A stretch of 64,000 bases of DNA from Clostridiales bacterium (GCA_003524095.1 DOEE01000003.1:124001-188000); one strand, 5' to 3'. Shown: positions 33,631-43,052, numbered from the stretch's first letter. Numbers and translations are program-made. The notes: a model not told the origin generated them from the sequence alone.

Positions 33631-33732
33631 TTGAGAATTTTTGAAAAATTCAAGTTTAATATGAAAGTAACCAAACACAAAGCATTGAATGAAACAACAA
33701 GGCTGGTACTTAAAAAATACGTGATTAATTGA
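33631..33732 (+). CDS. Putative 33-residue leader peptide upstream of helD
   Basis: TTG start 5 bases after AGGGG. It encodes a basic 33-residue peptide (MRIFEKFKFNMKVTKHK, then ALNETTRLVLKKYVIN) and ends at TGA 33730-33732. Its last codons form the 5' arm and loop of a terminator hairpin. This geometry is typical of attenuators in which ribosome position decides readthrough. An ATG at codon 11 is a possible later start but lacks a ribosome site. Confidence 0.5.
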   Translation: MRIFEKFKFNMKVTKHKALNETTRLVLKKYVIN

Positions 33733-33766
33733 AGTATTTTGACAAGTATCAGCCTTTTTATTTTGT
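33699..33766 (+). terminator. Attenuator-type terminator in the helD leader
   Basis: A 13-pair stem (33699-33711 with 33744-33756, one G-T pair) is topped by an inner 7-pair stem (33714-33720 with 33734-33740) and followed by TTTTTATTTT. It overlaps the leader ORF and lies 46 bases before the helD start. Confidence 0.75.
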
Positions 33767-33802
33767 TTTTGCTTTGACAAATTTAAAAGGGGGACAAATA
33801 AT

Positions 33803-35866
33803 TTGAGTTTAGAGTATGAAAGGGAAAGGTACAAATTGCTTAAAAGTATGTTTGATGCATACAAAAAGGAACTTTATGAAAATAGGCTAATTGCACTTGA
33901 CATGCCGATTGAAACAGACAATGGTTTTAATGTCGAAAGAGAAACTCTGATTGATGACATTGATGAAAAGTTGGAGATTTTGAGACGACACATTGATGAC
34001 CCGTATTTTGCAAAACTTATTTTTGAAGACAAAGAAGATGGCGAAAAATTTAATGGATACATAGGCAGGCTTAGTGTAGGCGAAGTATCTTCGCCAGATG
34101 ACAACAAGGTTGTCGATTGGCGAGCACCAATATCTGATCTTTATTACAACGGCAAACTGGGAGATACGAGTTATAAGGCGCATGGCAAAGAATATAATGT
34201 TGATTTAAAACTAAAAAGACAAATTGAAATCAAAGACAACGATGTCAAATCCATTTATGATTTTGAAGATGCGGTAAGTAGTGATGAATTTTTGAAGCCT
34301 TTTTTGAAACAAGGCGCAGACAATAGGCTTAAGAGTATCGTTGCAACAATTCAAGCCGAACAAAACAACATTATTAGACTTCCGCTATTCCAAAACTGCA
34401 TCGTTCAAGGTGTTGCTGGTTCGGGAAAAACCACGGTTGCTTTGCATAGAATTTCGTATCTTATGTATAATTACAAAAATAAAATTCGACCCGAAGAATT
34501 TTTGATAATATCTCCAAACGAAATATTTATGAGTTATATTTCATCAATTCTTGTTGACCTTGATGCAGACAAATCTAATAGTTATTCGCTAAATACAGTA
34601 ATTCTTAATCTTATCGGAAACAAATATTCAATACTTAGCAAGCATGCACAATATGAATATCTAACAAAAAATAATTTGAGTACAAAGTATTTAACCTTTA
34701 AAAATTGTGCCGAATTTAAAAATGTTCTTGATAAATTTTATTCAAACCTACTTTATGAGACTTTTCACAAACCACTCCTAGTTAGCGGAATTGAAGTTTT
34801 GGATGCCGACACTGTTTATAAGTACTTTTTGGGGAGAGAAGATACGCTTGAAGAATTAGCTGAGCATGGAAGCAAAAAACTTGGGCTTGCTTTATACTAC
34901 GAAGAAGCACTCAAAACAAAAGCCCTTAGCCAAATAAATTTTTCAAATTTGGATATAACCAAAAAAGAACAAGCACGAAAAATTGTGACTTCGGGAAACT
35001 ATGGGTTTATCAAAAAAATGTTTAAAATCGAAAAAGACCCAATCAAACTCTACATCAAATTTATAAGTAATATAGAAAAGTTTTGCAACTTTGACGAATG
35101 TGAAATGCTTAAAAAGTATACGCTTAAAAATATCAAACAAAATAAACTCGCTTTTGACGACTTGGCACCACTGCTTTATATAATTTCCAAAATAGACAAA
35201 TTGCCATATTACAATGGGCTTAAGTGTGTAATGATTGATGAAGCCCAAGACTTGAGTATTCTTATGTATCACGTTCTCAAGGTAATTTTCAAAAATGCAA
35301 CGTTTGCAATATTTGGCGACTTGGCACAAGGCATTTATTCTTATCAGTCGATAGACAATTGGGAACAGGTGTCAAATATAATTGGAGATTGCCAAGTTTT
35401 GTATCTTAACAAATGTTATCGTACATCGGTTGAAATTATGGAAGAAGCAAACAAAACACTTGTTAAACTTGGAAACAAACAAGCAAGCCATGTTGTAAGA
35501 AATGCGGGTGAAGTTGAACACTTCAAAGATAACTCAGTTGAGACTATTAGGAAACTGATTGACAAATTTAAAGATGAGTTCAAAACAATTGCAATAATTT
35601 GCAAAGACGAATTTGATTTGAAAGATGCCAGTCTAAAACTAAAAGATTTAAATCTAGTTATCCTTGATGAAAACAATATTAATTATAACAGCAACGATAA
35701 AATATTACTCACCGTTCAGACTGCCAAAGGATTAGAATTTGATTGTGTTATTATTTATAACAGAGACGGATTCAAAGATGACACTATGGATTTGAGACTT
35801 TTGTATGTAGCAGAAACTAGACCTTTGCACAAATTAATTCTTTGTAATGACAATTCAACAAAATAA
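33803..35866 (+). CDS. HelD-like RNA polymerase recycling helicase
   Basis: 687 residues. An N-terminal coiled coil (LEYERERYKLLKSMFDAYKKEL) and the VVDWRAPISDLYYNG segment are typical of HelD/HelR rather than UvrD or PcrA. The Walker A motif is GVAGSGKTTVALHR near residue 205, Walker B MIDEAQDLS, then GDLAQGIYSYQS and a C-terminal motif VI-like LYVAETRPLHKL. HelD enters RNA polymerase channels and releases it from DNA; HelR relatives protect against rifamycins. The start is TTG after a strong GGGGGAC site. The leader suggests conditional expression. Confidence 0.85.
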   Translation: MSLEYERERYKLLKSMFDAYKKELYENRLIALDMPIETDNGFNVERETLIDDIDEKLEILRRHIDDPYFAKLIFEDKEDGEKFNGYIGRLSVGEVSSPDDNKVVDWRAPISDLYYNGKLGDTSYKAHGKEYNVDLKLKRQIEIKDNDVKSIYDFEDAVSSDEFLKPFLKQGADNRLKSIVATIQAEQNNIIRLPLFQNCIVQGVAGSGKTTVALHRISYLMYNYKNKIRPEEFLIISPNEIFMSYISSILVDLDADKSNSYSLNTVILNLIGNKYSILSKHAQYEYLTKNNLSTKYLTFKNCAEFKNVLDKFYSNLLYETFHKPLLVSGIEVLDADTVYKYFLGREDTLEELAEHGSKKLGLALYYEEALKTKALSQINFSNLDITKKEQARKIVTSGNYGFIKKMFKIEKDPIKLYIKFISNIEKFCNFDECEMLKKYTLKNIKQNKLAFDDLAPLLYIISKIDKLPYYNGLKCVMIDEAQDLSILMYHVLKVIFKNATFAIFGDLAQGIYSYQSIDNWEQVSNIIGDCQVLYLNKCYRTSVEIMEEANKTLVKLGNKQASHVVRNAGEVEHFKDNSVETIRKLIDKFKDEFKTIAIICKDEFDLKDASLKLKDLNLVILDENNINYNSNDKILLTVQTAKGLEFDCVIIYNRDGFKDDTMDLRLLYVAETRPLHKLILCNDNSTK

Positions 35867-35911
35867 GTCAAAATACTTTAAGTAAACTTTTGTTTTGCAA
35901 ACCATTATTAT

Positions 35912-35939
35912 TTGAAAAATATATTTTGATTGTTACAAT
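35912..35939 (+). promoter_or_regulatory. Possible promoter of spoIIE
   Basis: TTGAAA, 16-base spacer, TACAAT. The predicted start (about 35946) would cut into the hairpin that follows. No clear Spo0A box was seen. Confidence 0.4.
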
Positions 35940-35941
35940 TT

Positions 35942-35968
35942 AAGTGGATTTAAATATCCACTTTTTTT
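35942..35968 (+). terminator. Terminator between helD and spoIIE
   Basis: AAGTGGAT pairs with ATCCACTT, then seven T; the spoIIE GGGAG site begins directly after the T run. Confidence 0.75.
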
Positions 35969-35979
35969 GGGAGTAAACG

Positions 35980-38280
35980 TTGATAACAAAAAGACAAAAA
36001 ATAAATTTGATTTTAATAAAAGTTTTGACTTACTTAATTTTATTTGTTTTGTGTTATGGAATAAGCGGAGTTAAAATATTTGGAAATAATCTTATGCCAT
36101 TTGCTGTGGGGATTATCTTTGCCTACTTAATTTTCAAATTTAATGGATATATCTTGTCGCTGATATATTTTGTAACAATACTATTAAGTCAAGCCAATTT
36201 AAACACTGTCTTTGTGGGGATTAATGTCTCATGTGTATTGTGTTTATTTCAATTTTTGCTAGACAAACAAAAGATTCAACGAAAGACATGGATAATATTT
36301 GTCTTTGCCATATTTTCTCAAATTGCTTACATAATAGTTAATTTGGGTGGCACAAAAGAAAACCTAGGTCTGTTTGTTTCAATAGTGCTGAGTCTATTCT
36401 TTTTGTATTCGTCATTGAGTTTTTTTGATGCGATAAGTACAAGAAAAAACATAGCAAGACTAAACCTAGACGAAAAGATTTGTGGCGGTGTAATTCTATT
36501 AATGTTTATGTATGGAATGAGTGCTACAAATATTTGGATTATCAACTTAGGCTTTGTGTTTGCAGGGCTTATGATACTAATTTCAACCTATCTTATGTCA
36601 GCCGAAAAACAAATTGTTTTGTCAAGCATAATAGGAATTGCAATTGCCTTGCAAACATGGAATCAGATGTATATATCTTTGTTTGTGGTTTTGGCAATTT
36701 TGAGTATATCTTTTAAGTGTAATTTTAAGTACCTAAGTATAATATCTATGACTCTGGGTGGTGTGCTTGTTCCTTTGTTTTTCGGAAATGGATTTTCGCT
36801 GGGAGAATTCTTGAGCCTGCTTGCTGGCGGTGTGATTTTTGCAATTATTCCCATGAGTGCAATTAGCAATATGTCAAATGTATTTGTCAATAACAATCTA
36901 ATTACTGTCAAAAACATAATAGATAATTCCAAAAAGCAAATAGTTAAACGTACGCAAGAGTTAAGCAAAGTATTTGATGAAATGGATGCTGTATATAGAA
37001 AAATGGTGCGTGGAACTTTGCCTGACGACAAAGCCAAAATCATGATTAAAGAAGAATTGGTTTTGGGTACTTGTGCTAAGTGCAAAAACTTTGATTATTG
37101 TTATAGGACGGGCGGAAATTTTATTGATAATTCAATCGATACATGTGTATCTATTGCGTATGAAAAAGGCAAGATTTTGCTTATTGATGTTCCGCAACAT
37201 TTAACGTCAAATTGCATAAATGTAAATTCCATTATTACTGTTTTAAACAATATGATAAGTAGTTACAAAGAGTACACTGGGGTTATAAACAATCTTGATT
37301 CATCAAGACTACTTATTGCCAATCAACTAAGTGGTGTTAGCAAACTCATGCAGACTCTGAGTCGTGAAGTCGATGTAAATATTAATATTGATACAAAATT
37401 TGATACTGCTATAAGAGAAGAATTAGGATACAAAGGCGTAATTGTTTTAAACTCATTTGTTTATGAAAAGGATATTCAAAATAGGTTTGTGGGTCTACTT
37501 GTTTCCACAGACACAATTAATAAAATTGTAATCGAAAAAGTTGTTTCCAAAATTATGAAAACCAGTCTTATGATTGATACTATTGAACAAAGTTGTAATG
37601 GAACGAGTGTGATTAATATGATACCTAAGCCAAATTATGATATTGCATATGGCCTTAGCAGTGCAAACAAAACTGGCAAAATTGTATCTGGTGACAGCAA
37701 TTCAATTTTGAAACTTGGCAATGGTAAGTTTATGATATCCATTTGTGACGGAATGGGTAGTGGAAAAAATGCTCATAGTATTAGTTCTCTTACAATTTCT
37801 CTTATCGAAAATTTTTATAAAGCAGGCTTTGACAATGTTACAATAATAAATTCTGTCAACAAACTTTTGAGTTTGACAGAAGAAGAAAATTTTTCGACAA
37901 TAGATTTATGTATTATTGATGCAAACAAAAATACTTATGATTTTATAAAACTGGGAGCAACATCGGGCTACTTAAAACGTGACAAAGGAGATGTTGAAGT
38001 AATCACTAGTTCGGGACTTCCTGTTGGGGTTCTTGAAGAAATACATCCACACATAACCCGAAAACTAATTTCTCCTTTTGATATGCTTGTCTTTGTCTCA
38101 GATGGAGTGACAGATAGTTTTGAAGATAAACTAGATATTTCAGATTATATTGCTCACTCTGATACAATTAATCCAGTTACACTTAGTCAACAAATTCTTG
38201 ATAAGGCAATATCTCTAAATGGTGGAGTAGCCTGTGATGATATGACGGTGGTTTGTGTGAGAGTATTCAAAAATGTATAA
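35980..38280 (+). CDS. spoIIE: Stage II sporulation protein E
   Basis: 766-residue membrane phosphatase that dephosphorylates SpoIIAA and thereby activates SigF in the forespore. About ten hydrophobic segments fill residues 1-310. A linker region with CAKCKNFDYC follows, and the C-terminal PP2C domain shows CDGMGSGKNAHSIS, FSTIDLCIID and VFVSDGVTDSF. The start is TTG after TTGGGAG. With spmA and spmB it shows the organism carries sporulation genes. In many Clostridia spoIIE lies near tilS-hpt-ftsH; here it stands alone between helD and a convergent gene. Confidence 0.95.
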   Translation: MITKRQKINLILIKVLTYLILFVLCYGISGVKIFGNNLMPFAVGIIFAYLIFKFNGYILSLIYFVTILLSQANLNTVFVGINVSCVLCLFQFLLDKQKIQRKTWIIFVFAIFSQIAYIIVNLGGTKENLGLFVSIVLSLFFLYSSLSFFDAISTRKNIARLNLDEKICGGVILLMFMYGMSATNIWIINLGFVFAGLMILISTYLMSAEKQIVLSSIIGIAIALQTWNQMYISLFVVLAILSISFKCNFKYLSIISMTLGGVLVPLFFGNGFSLGEFLSLLAGGVIFAIIPMSAISNMSNVFVNNNLITVKNIIDNSKKQIVKRTQELSKVFDEMDAVYRKMVRGTLPDDKAKIMIKEELVLGTCAKCKNFDYCYRTGGNFIDNSIDTCVSIAYEKGKILLIDVPQHLTSNCINVNSIITVLNNMISSYKEYTGVINNLDSSRLLIANQLSGVSKLMQTLSREVDVNINIDTKFDTAIREELGYKGVIVLNSFVYEKDIQNRFVGLLVSTDTINKIVIEKVVSKIMKTSLMIDTIEQSCNGTSVINMIPKPNYDIAYGLSSANKTGKIVSGDSNSILKLGNGKFMISICDGMGSGKNAHSISSLTISLIENFYKAGFDNVTIINSVNKLLSLTEEENFSTIDLCIIDANKNTYDFIKLGATSGYLKRDKGDVEVITSSGLPVGVLEEIHPHITRKLISPFDMLVFVSDGVTDSFEDKLDISDYIAHSDTINPVTLSQQILDKAISLNGGVACDDMTVVCVRVFKNV

Positions 38281-38328
38281 AAAAATATAACGATTTTGAA
38301 AATTCAATTTCGTTATATTTTTTTTGTT
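38280..38328. terminator. Bidirectional terminator after spoIIE
   Basis: AAAAAATATAACGA pairs perfectly with TCGTTATATTTTTT around a 16-base loop, serving spoIIE and the convergent zinc-ribbon gene. Confidence 0.85.
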
Positions 38329-39175
38329 AATTTTTATTTTGTCTAATTGATGCTCCACAATGCTCACATTTGGTGGAATTTGGTGGAAGTTTGCTATGGC
38401 AATAATCACAATAAACTACTTGCAAATTATTATTTTCAGAAACTGGAGTATATCCAGAATCCAAAGATGCTACACGCATGTTTTTGAGATATTTGTTTGT
38501 AAGTATTCCATTGGTTATTCCAATGCCAACTGTTACAATTGCGACAACAATCAAAATAACTGTTAAAGAACTATTAATTTTTGAATAATGCAAATATTCG
38601 CCATCTTGAGTAATAGGGATTTGATAATAATCCATAGGAACGCTATCTGTGTCAATTGACAAATCAAAACTGTTCATAGCCACTTCAATTTCATCATTGA
38701 TTTGAATTTGCTGAATTTGTTCATCGTTATAAATTGCAAATGAATATCCATCAATTGAAAAACTTGTAACGGGATCTACTATTTTGTATTTTATAAACCA
38801 TTTGTTGTATTTTTGTTCTTTGTCAGTAACTATAGCAGTTCCTTTCCAATTAGGGTGTTGTGATGCCCAATCACACATATGTTGATAATAGGTATAATCA
38901 CTTTTGATTTCTTGAACTCTCATTACAAAAGAAACCTTGGCAATAATAGCAGCAAAAAGTGCTATTATCATAATACTGAAAATTGTAGAAAATAACCTTA
39001 TCAAAGGATGTTTTCTTAGTTCTTCATGTTCTGGGCTATTTGTACTTCCATTTCTTCTATAATATCTATTCATCATAAAAATTGGAACTACACTTGTATT
39101 ATTTCCGGTACTGCGACTTGAATAACTTCTAGTGCTGTGGCTTCCGGGACTTGAGCGGTGTGAACCTGATGGCAT
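38327..39175 (-). CDS. Membrane protein with C-terminal zinc ribbon
   Basis: 282 residues. A Ser/Arg-rich N-terminus (first 28 residues) is followed by a membrane segment at about 55-85, a globular region of about 120 residues with a DUF3592-like pattern (TAIVTDKEQKYNKWFIKYKI), a second membrane segment at about 205-228, and a zinc ribbon CDYC...CEHCG at the end. Both termini should be cytoplasmic. A GGGGG site precedes the ATG. No function known. Confidence 0.72.
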   Translation of the reverse strand: MPSGSHRSSPGSHSTRSYSSRSTGNNTSVVPIFMMNRYYRRNGSTNSPEHEELRKHPLIRLFSTIFSIMIIALFAAIIAKVSFVMRVQEIKSDYTYYQHMCDWASQHPNWKGTAIVTDKEQKYNKWFIKYKIVDPVTSFSIDGYSFAIYNDEQIQQIQINDEIEVAMNSFDLSIDTDSVPMDYYQIPITQDGEYLHYSKINSSLTVILIVVAIVTVGIGITNGILTNKYLKNMRVASLDSGYTPVSENNNLQVVYCDYCHSKLPPNSTKCEHCGASIRQNKN

Positions 39176-39205
39176 AATCTAAAACCCCCATAAATATTTA
39201 TTATT

Positions 39206-39234
39206 TTTTTAACAAAAAATGCAAATTATGTCAA
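39206..39234 (-). promoter_or_regulatory. SigA promoter of the zinc-ribbon membrane gene
   Basis: Minus-strand TTGACA, 17-base spacer, TAAAAA. Confidence 0.65.
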
Positions 39235-39336
39235 GTATTGATAATATTTATGTTGATAATTTGATAATTGATATAAGGTTCAACAAGGGGTTTTGAAGGT
39301 CTTGCTTACAAATGTGGCACAAAACGTTTTGACTAA

Positions 39337-39573
39337 TTAGGAATTTAAAAATTTTATGTCGCCACAAAGAACATCGCTATACGAAAAGCTTTTTCTATCT
39401 AGGTCTACCTTGCAAGTTGGGGCAATCATAAACATACTAGGATACACCTGTTCAATGGTGGCAGTCAGGCTGACTATTTTGTTTCTGCCTTTGTTGACTT
39501 GAAGTTTGACAGTTTGACCTTTGAGATTAGTTACTTTTTCTTTGACTTGGCTAAGAGTAATCTGGGTGTTCAT
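39337..39573 (-). CDS. veg: Veg family protein
   Basis: 78 residues. VKEKVTNLKGQTVKLQVNKG near the N-terminus and the later YPSMFMI and SYSDVLCG segments match Veg (DUF1021) of Bacillus, a small highly expressed protein linked to biofilm control and spore outgrowth. The start follows AAAGGAGATGAG. It is divergent from holB, and the two promoter regions share about 100 bases. Confidence 0.85.
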   Translation of the reverse strand: MNTQITLSQVKEKVTNLKGQTVKLQVNKGRNKIVSLTATIEQVYPSMFMIAPTCKVDLDRKSFSYSDVLCGDIKFLNS

Positions 39574-39635
39574 TGCTCATCTCCTTTTTTGGGTAGTTTG
39601 TGCAAAAAAATACTATTTATTCGATGATTTTTTAT

Positions 39636-39664
39636 TTGTAATTGGGCTGTTTGTGTGATAAAAT
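39636..39664 (+). promoter_or_regulatory. SigA promoter of the holB operon, predicted leaderless
   Basis: TTGTAA, 17-base spacer, TAAAAT. Seven bases past the -10 is the A of the holB ATG at 39671; no Shine-Dalgarno is present. Confidence 0.7.
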
Positions 39665-39670
39665 AATAAT

Positions 39671-40642
39671 ATGGATTTTTTGAAATTATATTTTAGGTCT
39701 CAAACTTACAAAGTTTTAAAGTCTGACCAACAAGCGAATATGCTAAGTCATTGTTATTTAATAAGTTCCAAAGATAAAGTTTTGCTTGATGAAATTGGCA
39801 TAAATGCCGTCAAGCAAATTTGTTGTTTGAAAGAAGATAAGCCTTGCAACGCGTGTGTTAATTGTTCAAAAATTGAACATGGGAACATGGTTGACTTGGA
39901 AATTTATCCAAAGGACGACAAATCTTTGATGGTTGATGATATTTTGAAGGTGATAGATAGTGCATATATAAGGCCAATGGAAAATGATTGCAAAATATTT
40001 TTGCTCAAAAACTTTGACAAATGCACAATTCAAGGTCAAAACAAAATTCTCAAAACTTTGGAAGAACCGCCCGCTAACGTTATATTTTTCCTAACAGTTC
40101 AAAATATTGGAAATGTGCTTCCTACAATTCTTAGTAGGTCAAAAAGGATTGAAGAAAGCGGGCTACCTATTGATATAATTTCGCAATTTCTCAAATCACA
40201 AAATGTTTTGGATGCAGAACTTATAGCGTCAATGTCGGACGGACTTATAACCACTGCTCTCAACATTGCCGAAAACAAAGATGCAAGAGAAATAATTAAT
40301 CTTGCTTTGCATTTGTGTGAAAACTTTAATTCAACCAAGGATTTGTTGTATTTTAGCAGTCAAATATTGTCACTCAAAAAGGATATTCCATTTTTTCTGG
40401 ATACACTAGTTGCAATGTTTAGAGATATTTCGGTATGTGAGAGTTCTCAAAATCTGTTATTCAAAAATTTAAAAGAAAAGTTTATTAATTTGTCCAAAGT
40501 ATACACTAGTCAGATGATTCAAAAAATCATTTTGTTAATCAATCAAGTATCTTACAAACTTGAAGTTAATTGCAATATGACAGGAGTTATAGACCAGTTG
40601 CTTTTGGATATATTGGAGGTAAAATTTTTATGTCAAAAATAG
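39671..40642 (+). CDS. holB: DNA polymerase III delta' subunit
   Basis: 323-residue clamp-loader subunit. The N-terminal AAA+ fold has the zinc-module cysteines CCLKEDKPCNACVNC, a lysine-rich sensor region and FFLTVQNIGNVLPTILSRSKRIE containing the SRC-like arginine finger segment (SRS). It lacks a Walker A lysine, as delta' subunits do. It starts the conserved holB-ricT-(yabB)-rsmI order known from Bacillus. The next gene starts 13 bases before its stop. Confidence 0.9.
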   Translation: MDFLKLYFRSQTYKVLKSDQQANMLSHCYLISSKDKVLLDEIGINAVKQICCLKEDKPCNACVNCSKIEHGNMVDLEIYPKDDKSLMVDDILKVIDSAYIRPMENDCKIFLLKNFDKCTIQGQNKILKTLEEPPANVIFFLTVQNIGNVLPTILSRSKRIEESGLPIDIISQFLKSQNVLDAELIASMSDGLITTALNIAENKDAREIINLALHLCENFNSTKDLLYFSSQILSLKKDIPFFLDTLVAMFRDISVCESSQNLLFKNLKEKFINLSKVYTSQMIQKIILLINQVSYKLEVNCNMTGVIDQLLLDILEVKFLCQK

Positions 40643-41607
40643 GCATTAAGTTTGTCGATGGTGGCAAAGTATATAATGTTGAAACCAATTTGGAACTAGC
40701 ACCAAATTCTCTTGTTGTGGTTGAAAGTGTTAGGGGCATTGAAATCGCCAAGGTTACCAAACCTACAAATCAAACAGACGAAGGCGAAATCAAAAGTCTT
40801 ATAAGACTCGCTACAGACGAAGACATCAAAAAGAATGAAGAGTTTAAAAAACAAGAAAAAAAAGTTGTAAAAATTACAAACGAACTTATTTCAAAATACA
40901 ATTTGGACATGAAATTAGTTGATGTAGAATTTACTCTTGACGGAAGCAAGGTAATTATTAATTATGTTTGTGAAGACAGGGTGGACTTTAGAGAACTAGT
41001 CAAGGATTTGGCAAGTCAACTAAAGACACGAATAGAACTTAGACAAATTGGAATTAGAGACCAAGCCAAAAAAATTGGTGGAATAGGTTTTTGTGGCAAG
41101 GAATGTTGCTGTAAAAAATATCTTAATGATTTTGACAAAGTTAGTATCAAAATGGCCAAAACTCAAGGGCTTTCGCTCAATCCTTCAAAAATCTCGGGAA
41201 TATGCGGAAGACTTATGTGTTGCCTTGCGTATGAAAACGAGTTTTATAGCGAAATTAATGGCAAAATGCCAAAGATTAATGCTAGAGTCAAGACTCCCGA
41301 CGGTGTTGGCTCAGTAATTTATAACAACCTTCTCAAACAAGTTTGCACAGTTAGGATTGAAAACGAGAGTGACTCCAAAATTTCGGAGTATACTCTTGAC
41401 CAATTGACGGTTATTCCAAAGGAAAATGTTCAACCAAAACCAGCACAAAAAGAAAAACAACAAAATGTGCAAAACCAACAAAACAAAACTCAAAACAATG
41501 CAATTTCTAAGGACAAACAAGAAAAATTAGAAAATTCGGACGACTCAAAGACCCAAAACAAGAAAAAGTTTAAAAAATTTAAAAAACATGGAAATTCTAA
41601 AAACTAA
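40630..41607 (+). CDS. ricT: PSP1-domain protein RicT (YaaT)
   Basis: 325 residues. The PSP1 domain ends in the cysteine cluster FCGKECCCKKYL with a later CGRLMCC. In Bacillus RicT forms an iron-sulfur-containing complex with RicA and RicF that acts with RNase Y and affects sporulation and competence. The ATG at 40630 follows TTGGAGGT inside holB; an in-frame start further upstream is unlikely. The last 70 residues are a Gln/Asn/Lys-rich extension of low complexity. Confidence 0.92.
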   Translation: MSKIGIKFVDGGKVYNVETNLELAPNSLVVVESVRGIEIAKVTKPTNQTDEGEIKSLIRLATDEDIKKNEEFKKQEKKVVKITNELISKYNLDMKLVDVEFTLDGSKVIINYVCEDRVDFRELVKDLASQLKTRIELRQIGIRDQAKKIGGIGFCGKECCCKKYLNDFDKVSIKMAKTQGLSLNPSKISGICGRLMCCLAYENEFYSEINGKMPKINARVKTPDGVGSVIYNNLLKQVCTVRIENESDSKISEYTLDQLTVIPKENVQPKPAQKEKQQNVQNQQNKTQNNAISKDKQEKLENSDDSKTQNKKKFKKFKKHGNSKN

Positions 41608-42256
41608 CGAAAGATTTGACGATTTGCAATTTAATAACCTATTTATTATCCAAGACAAAGACGGATATTGCTTTTCTAGTGATGCTACAAATCTTGCAAA
41701 CTTTGTGCATGTTAGCAATTATGGCAGAGTGGTTGATTTGTGTAGTGGAAGCGGTGTTATTGGAATTTTGGTTAATGCCAAAAACAAAGTCAAAGATGTG
41801 ACTTTGGTTGAAATTCAAGAGAATTTGGCGGATATGTCAAAGCGAAGTATAGAATACAACAAAATCAAAAATATAAGTGTTGTAAACTCCAAACTTCAAG
41901 GTGTTTCCAAAATCATTGGCGAAGGAGTTTTTGATGTTGTTACTTGCAATCCACCATACAAAAAACAAGGAACGGCAAGTCAACTTAGCAAAAACGATAG
42001 TGTCGCTATTTGCAAGCATGAAATTCTAGTTACTCTTGAAGAAATAATTTTGGAAGCTAGTAAACTTCTCAAATTTGGTGGATATTTTTATGTGGTTAAT
42101 AAGGAAGAACGTTTGACGGATATTATTTGTCTTTGTCGAAAGTATAATCTAGAACCTAAGGAACTCAAAGTTATCGAGTCGATTAGTGGTGCAAATATTG
42201 TAATGGTCAAAGCTAAGAAAGGGGGCAAAAGCGGACTTAAAATTTCGCTTGATTAA
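41588..42256 (+). CDS. tRNA1(Val) adenine-N6 methyltransferase-like protein (YabB)
   Basis: 222 residues. The SAM-binding loop is VVDLCSGSGVIGI, and the catalytic NPPY lies in VTCNPPYKKQGT, as in N6-adenine methyltransferases of the TrmN6/YabB family. The N-terminal NERFDDL segment supports the chosen start. It overlaps the ricT end by 20 bases. The likely role is modification of a tRNA adenine; the exact position is inferred from the family. Confidence 0.87.
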   Translation: MEILKTNERFDDLQFNNLFIIQDKDGYCFSSDATNLANFVHVSNYGRVVDLCSGSGVIGILVNAKNKVKDVTLVEIQENLADMSKRSIEYNKIKNISVVNSKLQGVSKIIGEGVFDVVTCNPPYKKQGTASQLSKNDSVAICKHEILVTLEEIILEASKLLKFGGYFYVVNKEERLTDIICLCRKYNLEPKELKVIESISGANIVMVKAKKGGKSGLKISLD

Positions 42257-42257
42257 T

Positions 42258-43052
42258 ATGTTATATTTGGTTGCAACTCCAATTGGAAATTTAAAAGAGT
42301 TTACTCAAAGAGCGATTGAAACACTTGATAGTGTGGATTATATTTTGTGCGAAGATACTCGAACAAGCCAAGTTTTGCTTGAATTTTACAAAATAAAAAA
42401 ACCACTCAAGTCGTATCACAAATTTAATGAAAGCAAGGCTAGCTTAAATATAATTGAAGATTTGAAAGCGGGCAAAAATATAGCACTTATTTCGGATGCT
42501 GGCATGCCAGGAATTAGCGACCCGGGTCAAATTTTGGTCAAAGAACTTATCAAAAACGACTTGGAATACACTGTAATATCGGGTGCGAGTGCTTTTGTTA
42601 ACGCATATGTTTTGAGTGGATACGATGTGCCTTTTACGTTTGTTGGTTTTTTGTCTGATAACAATACAAAAAGAAAGACCATGCTTGAAAACATCAAAGA
42701 TTATGACACAACACTTATCTTTTATATGTCACCGCACTCTATAGAAAAGGACTTGTTGGATTTGTATAGTGCGCTAGGCGATAGGGAAATTTGTGTAGTA
42801 AGAGAAATAAGCAAAAAATTTGAAGAAAAAACATTTTCTACATTGAAAGAGGGTTTCAAGGGAACTATCAAAGGCGAATTTGTGGTCGTTGTAAATAAGC
42901 CAGAGAAAAAAGAAAGTCATAACGATATAAATGCCGATTTGCAGGTACTTTTGGATATGGGACTAACAAAGAGTGATGCAAGCAAAGTTCTTGCTAAGGC
43001 TAGGGGGCTTAAGAAAAACGACGTTTACAAAAATTCACATATGTTATTTTGA
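42258..43052 (+). CDS. rsmI: 16S rRNA (cytidine-2'-O) methyltransferase RsmI
   Basis: 264 residues. LYLVATPIGNLKE, CEDTRTSQVLL and ISDAGMPGISDPG are the hallmark motifs of this tetrapyrrole-methylase-fold rRNA enzyme, which modifies C1402 with RsmH. The ATG at 42258 matches the family start; a TTG at 42249 is possible. No Shine-Dalgarno is near, so translation is probably coupled to the upstream gene ending two bases before. Confidence 0.94.
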   Translation: MLYLVATPIGNLKEFTQRAIETLDSVDYILCEDTRTSQVLLEFYKIKKPLKSYHKFNESKASLNIIEDLKAGKNIALISDAGMPGISDPGQILVKELIKNDLEYTVISGASAFVNAYVLSGYDVPFTFVGFLSDNNTKRKTMLENIKDYDTTLIFYMSPHSIEKDLLDLYSALGDREICVVREISKKFEEKTFSTLKEGFKGTIKGEFVVVVNKPEKKESHNDINADLQVLLDMGLTKSDASKVLAKARGLKKNDVYKNSHMLF

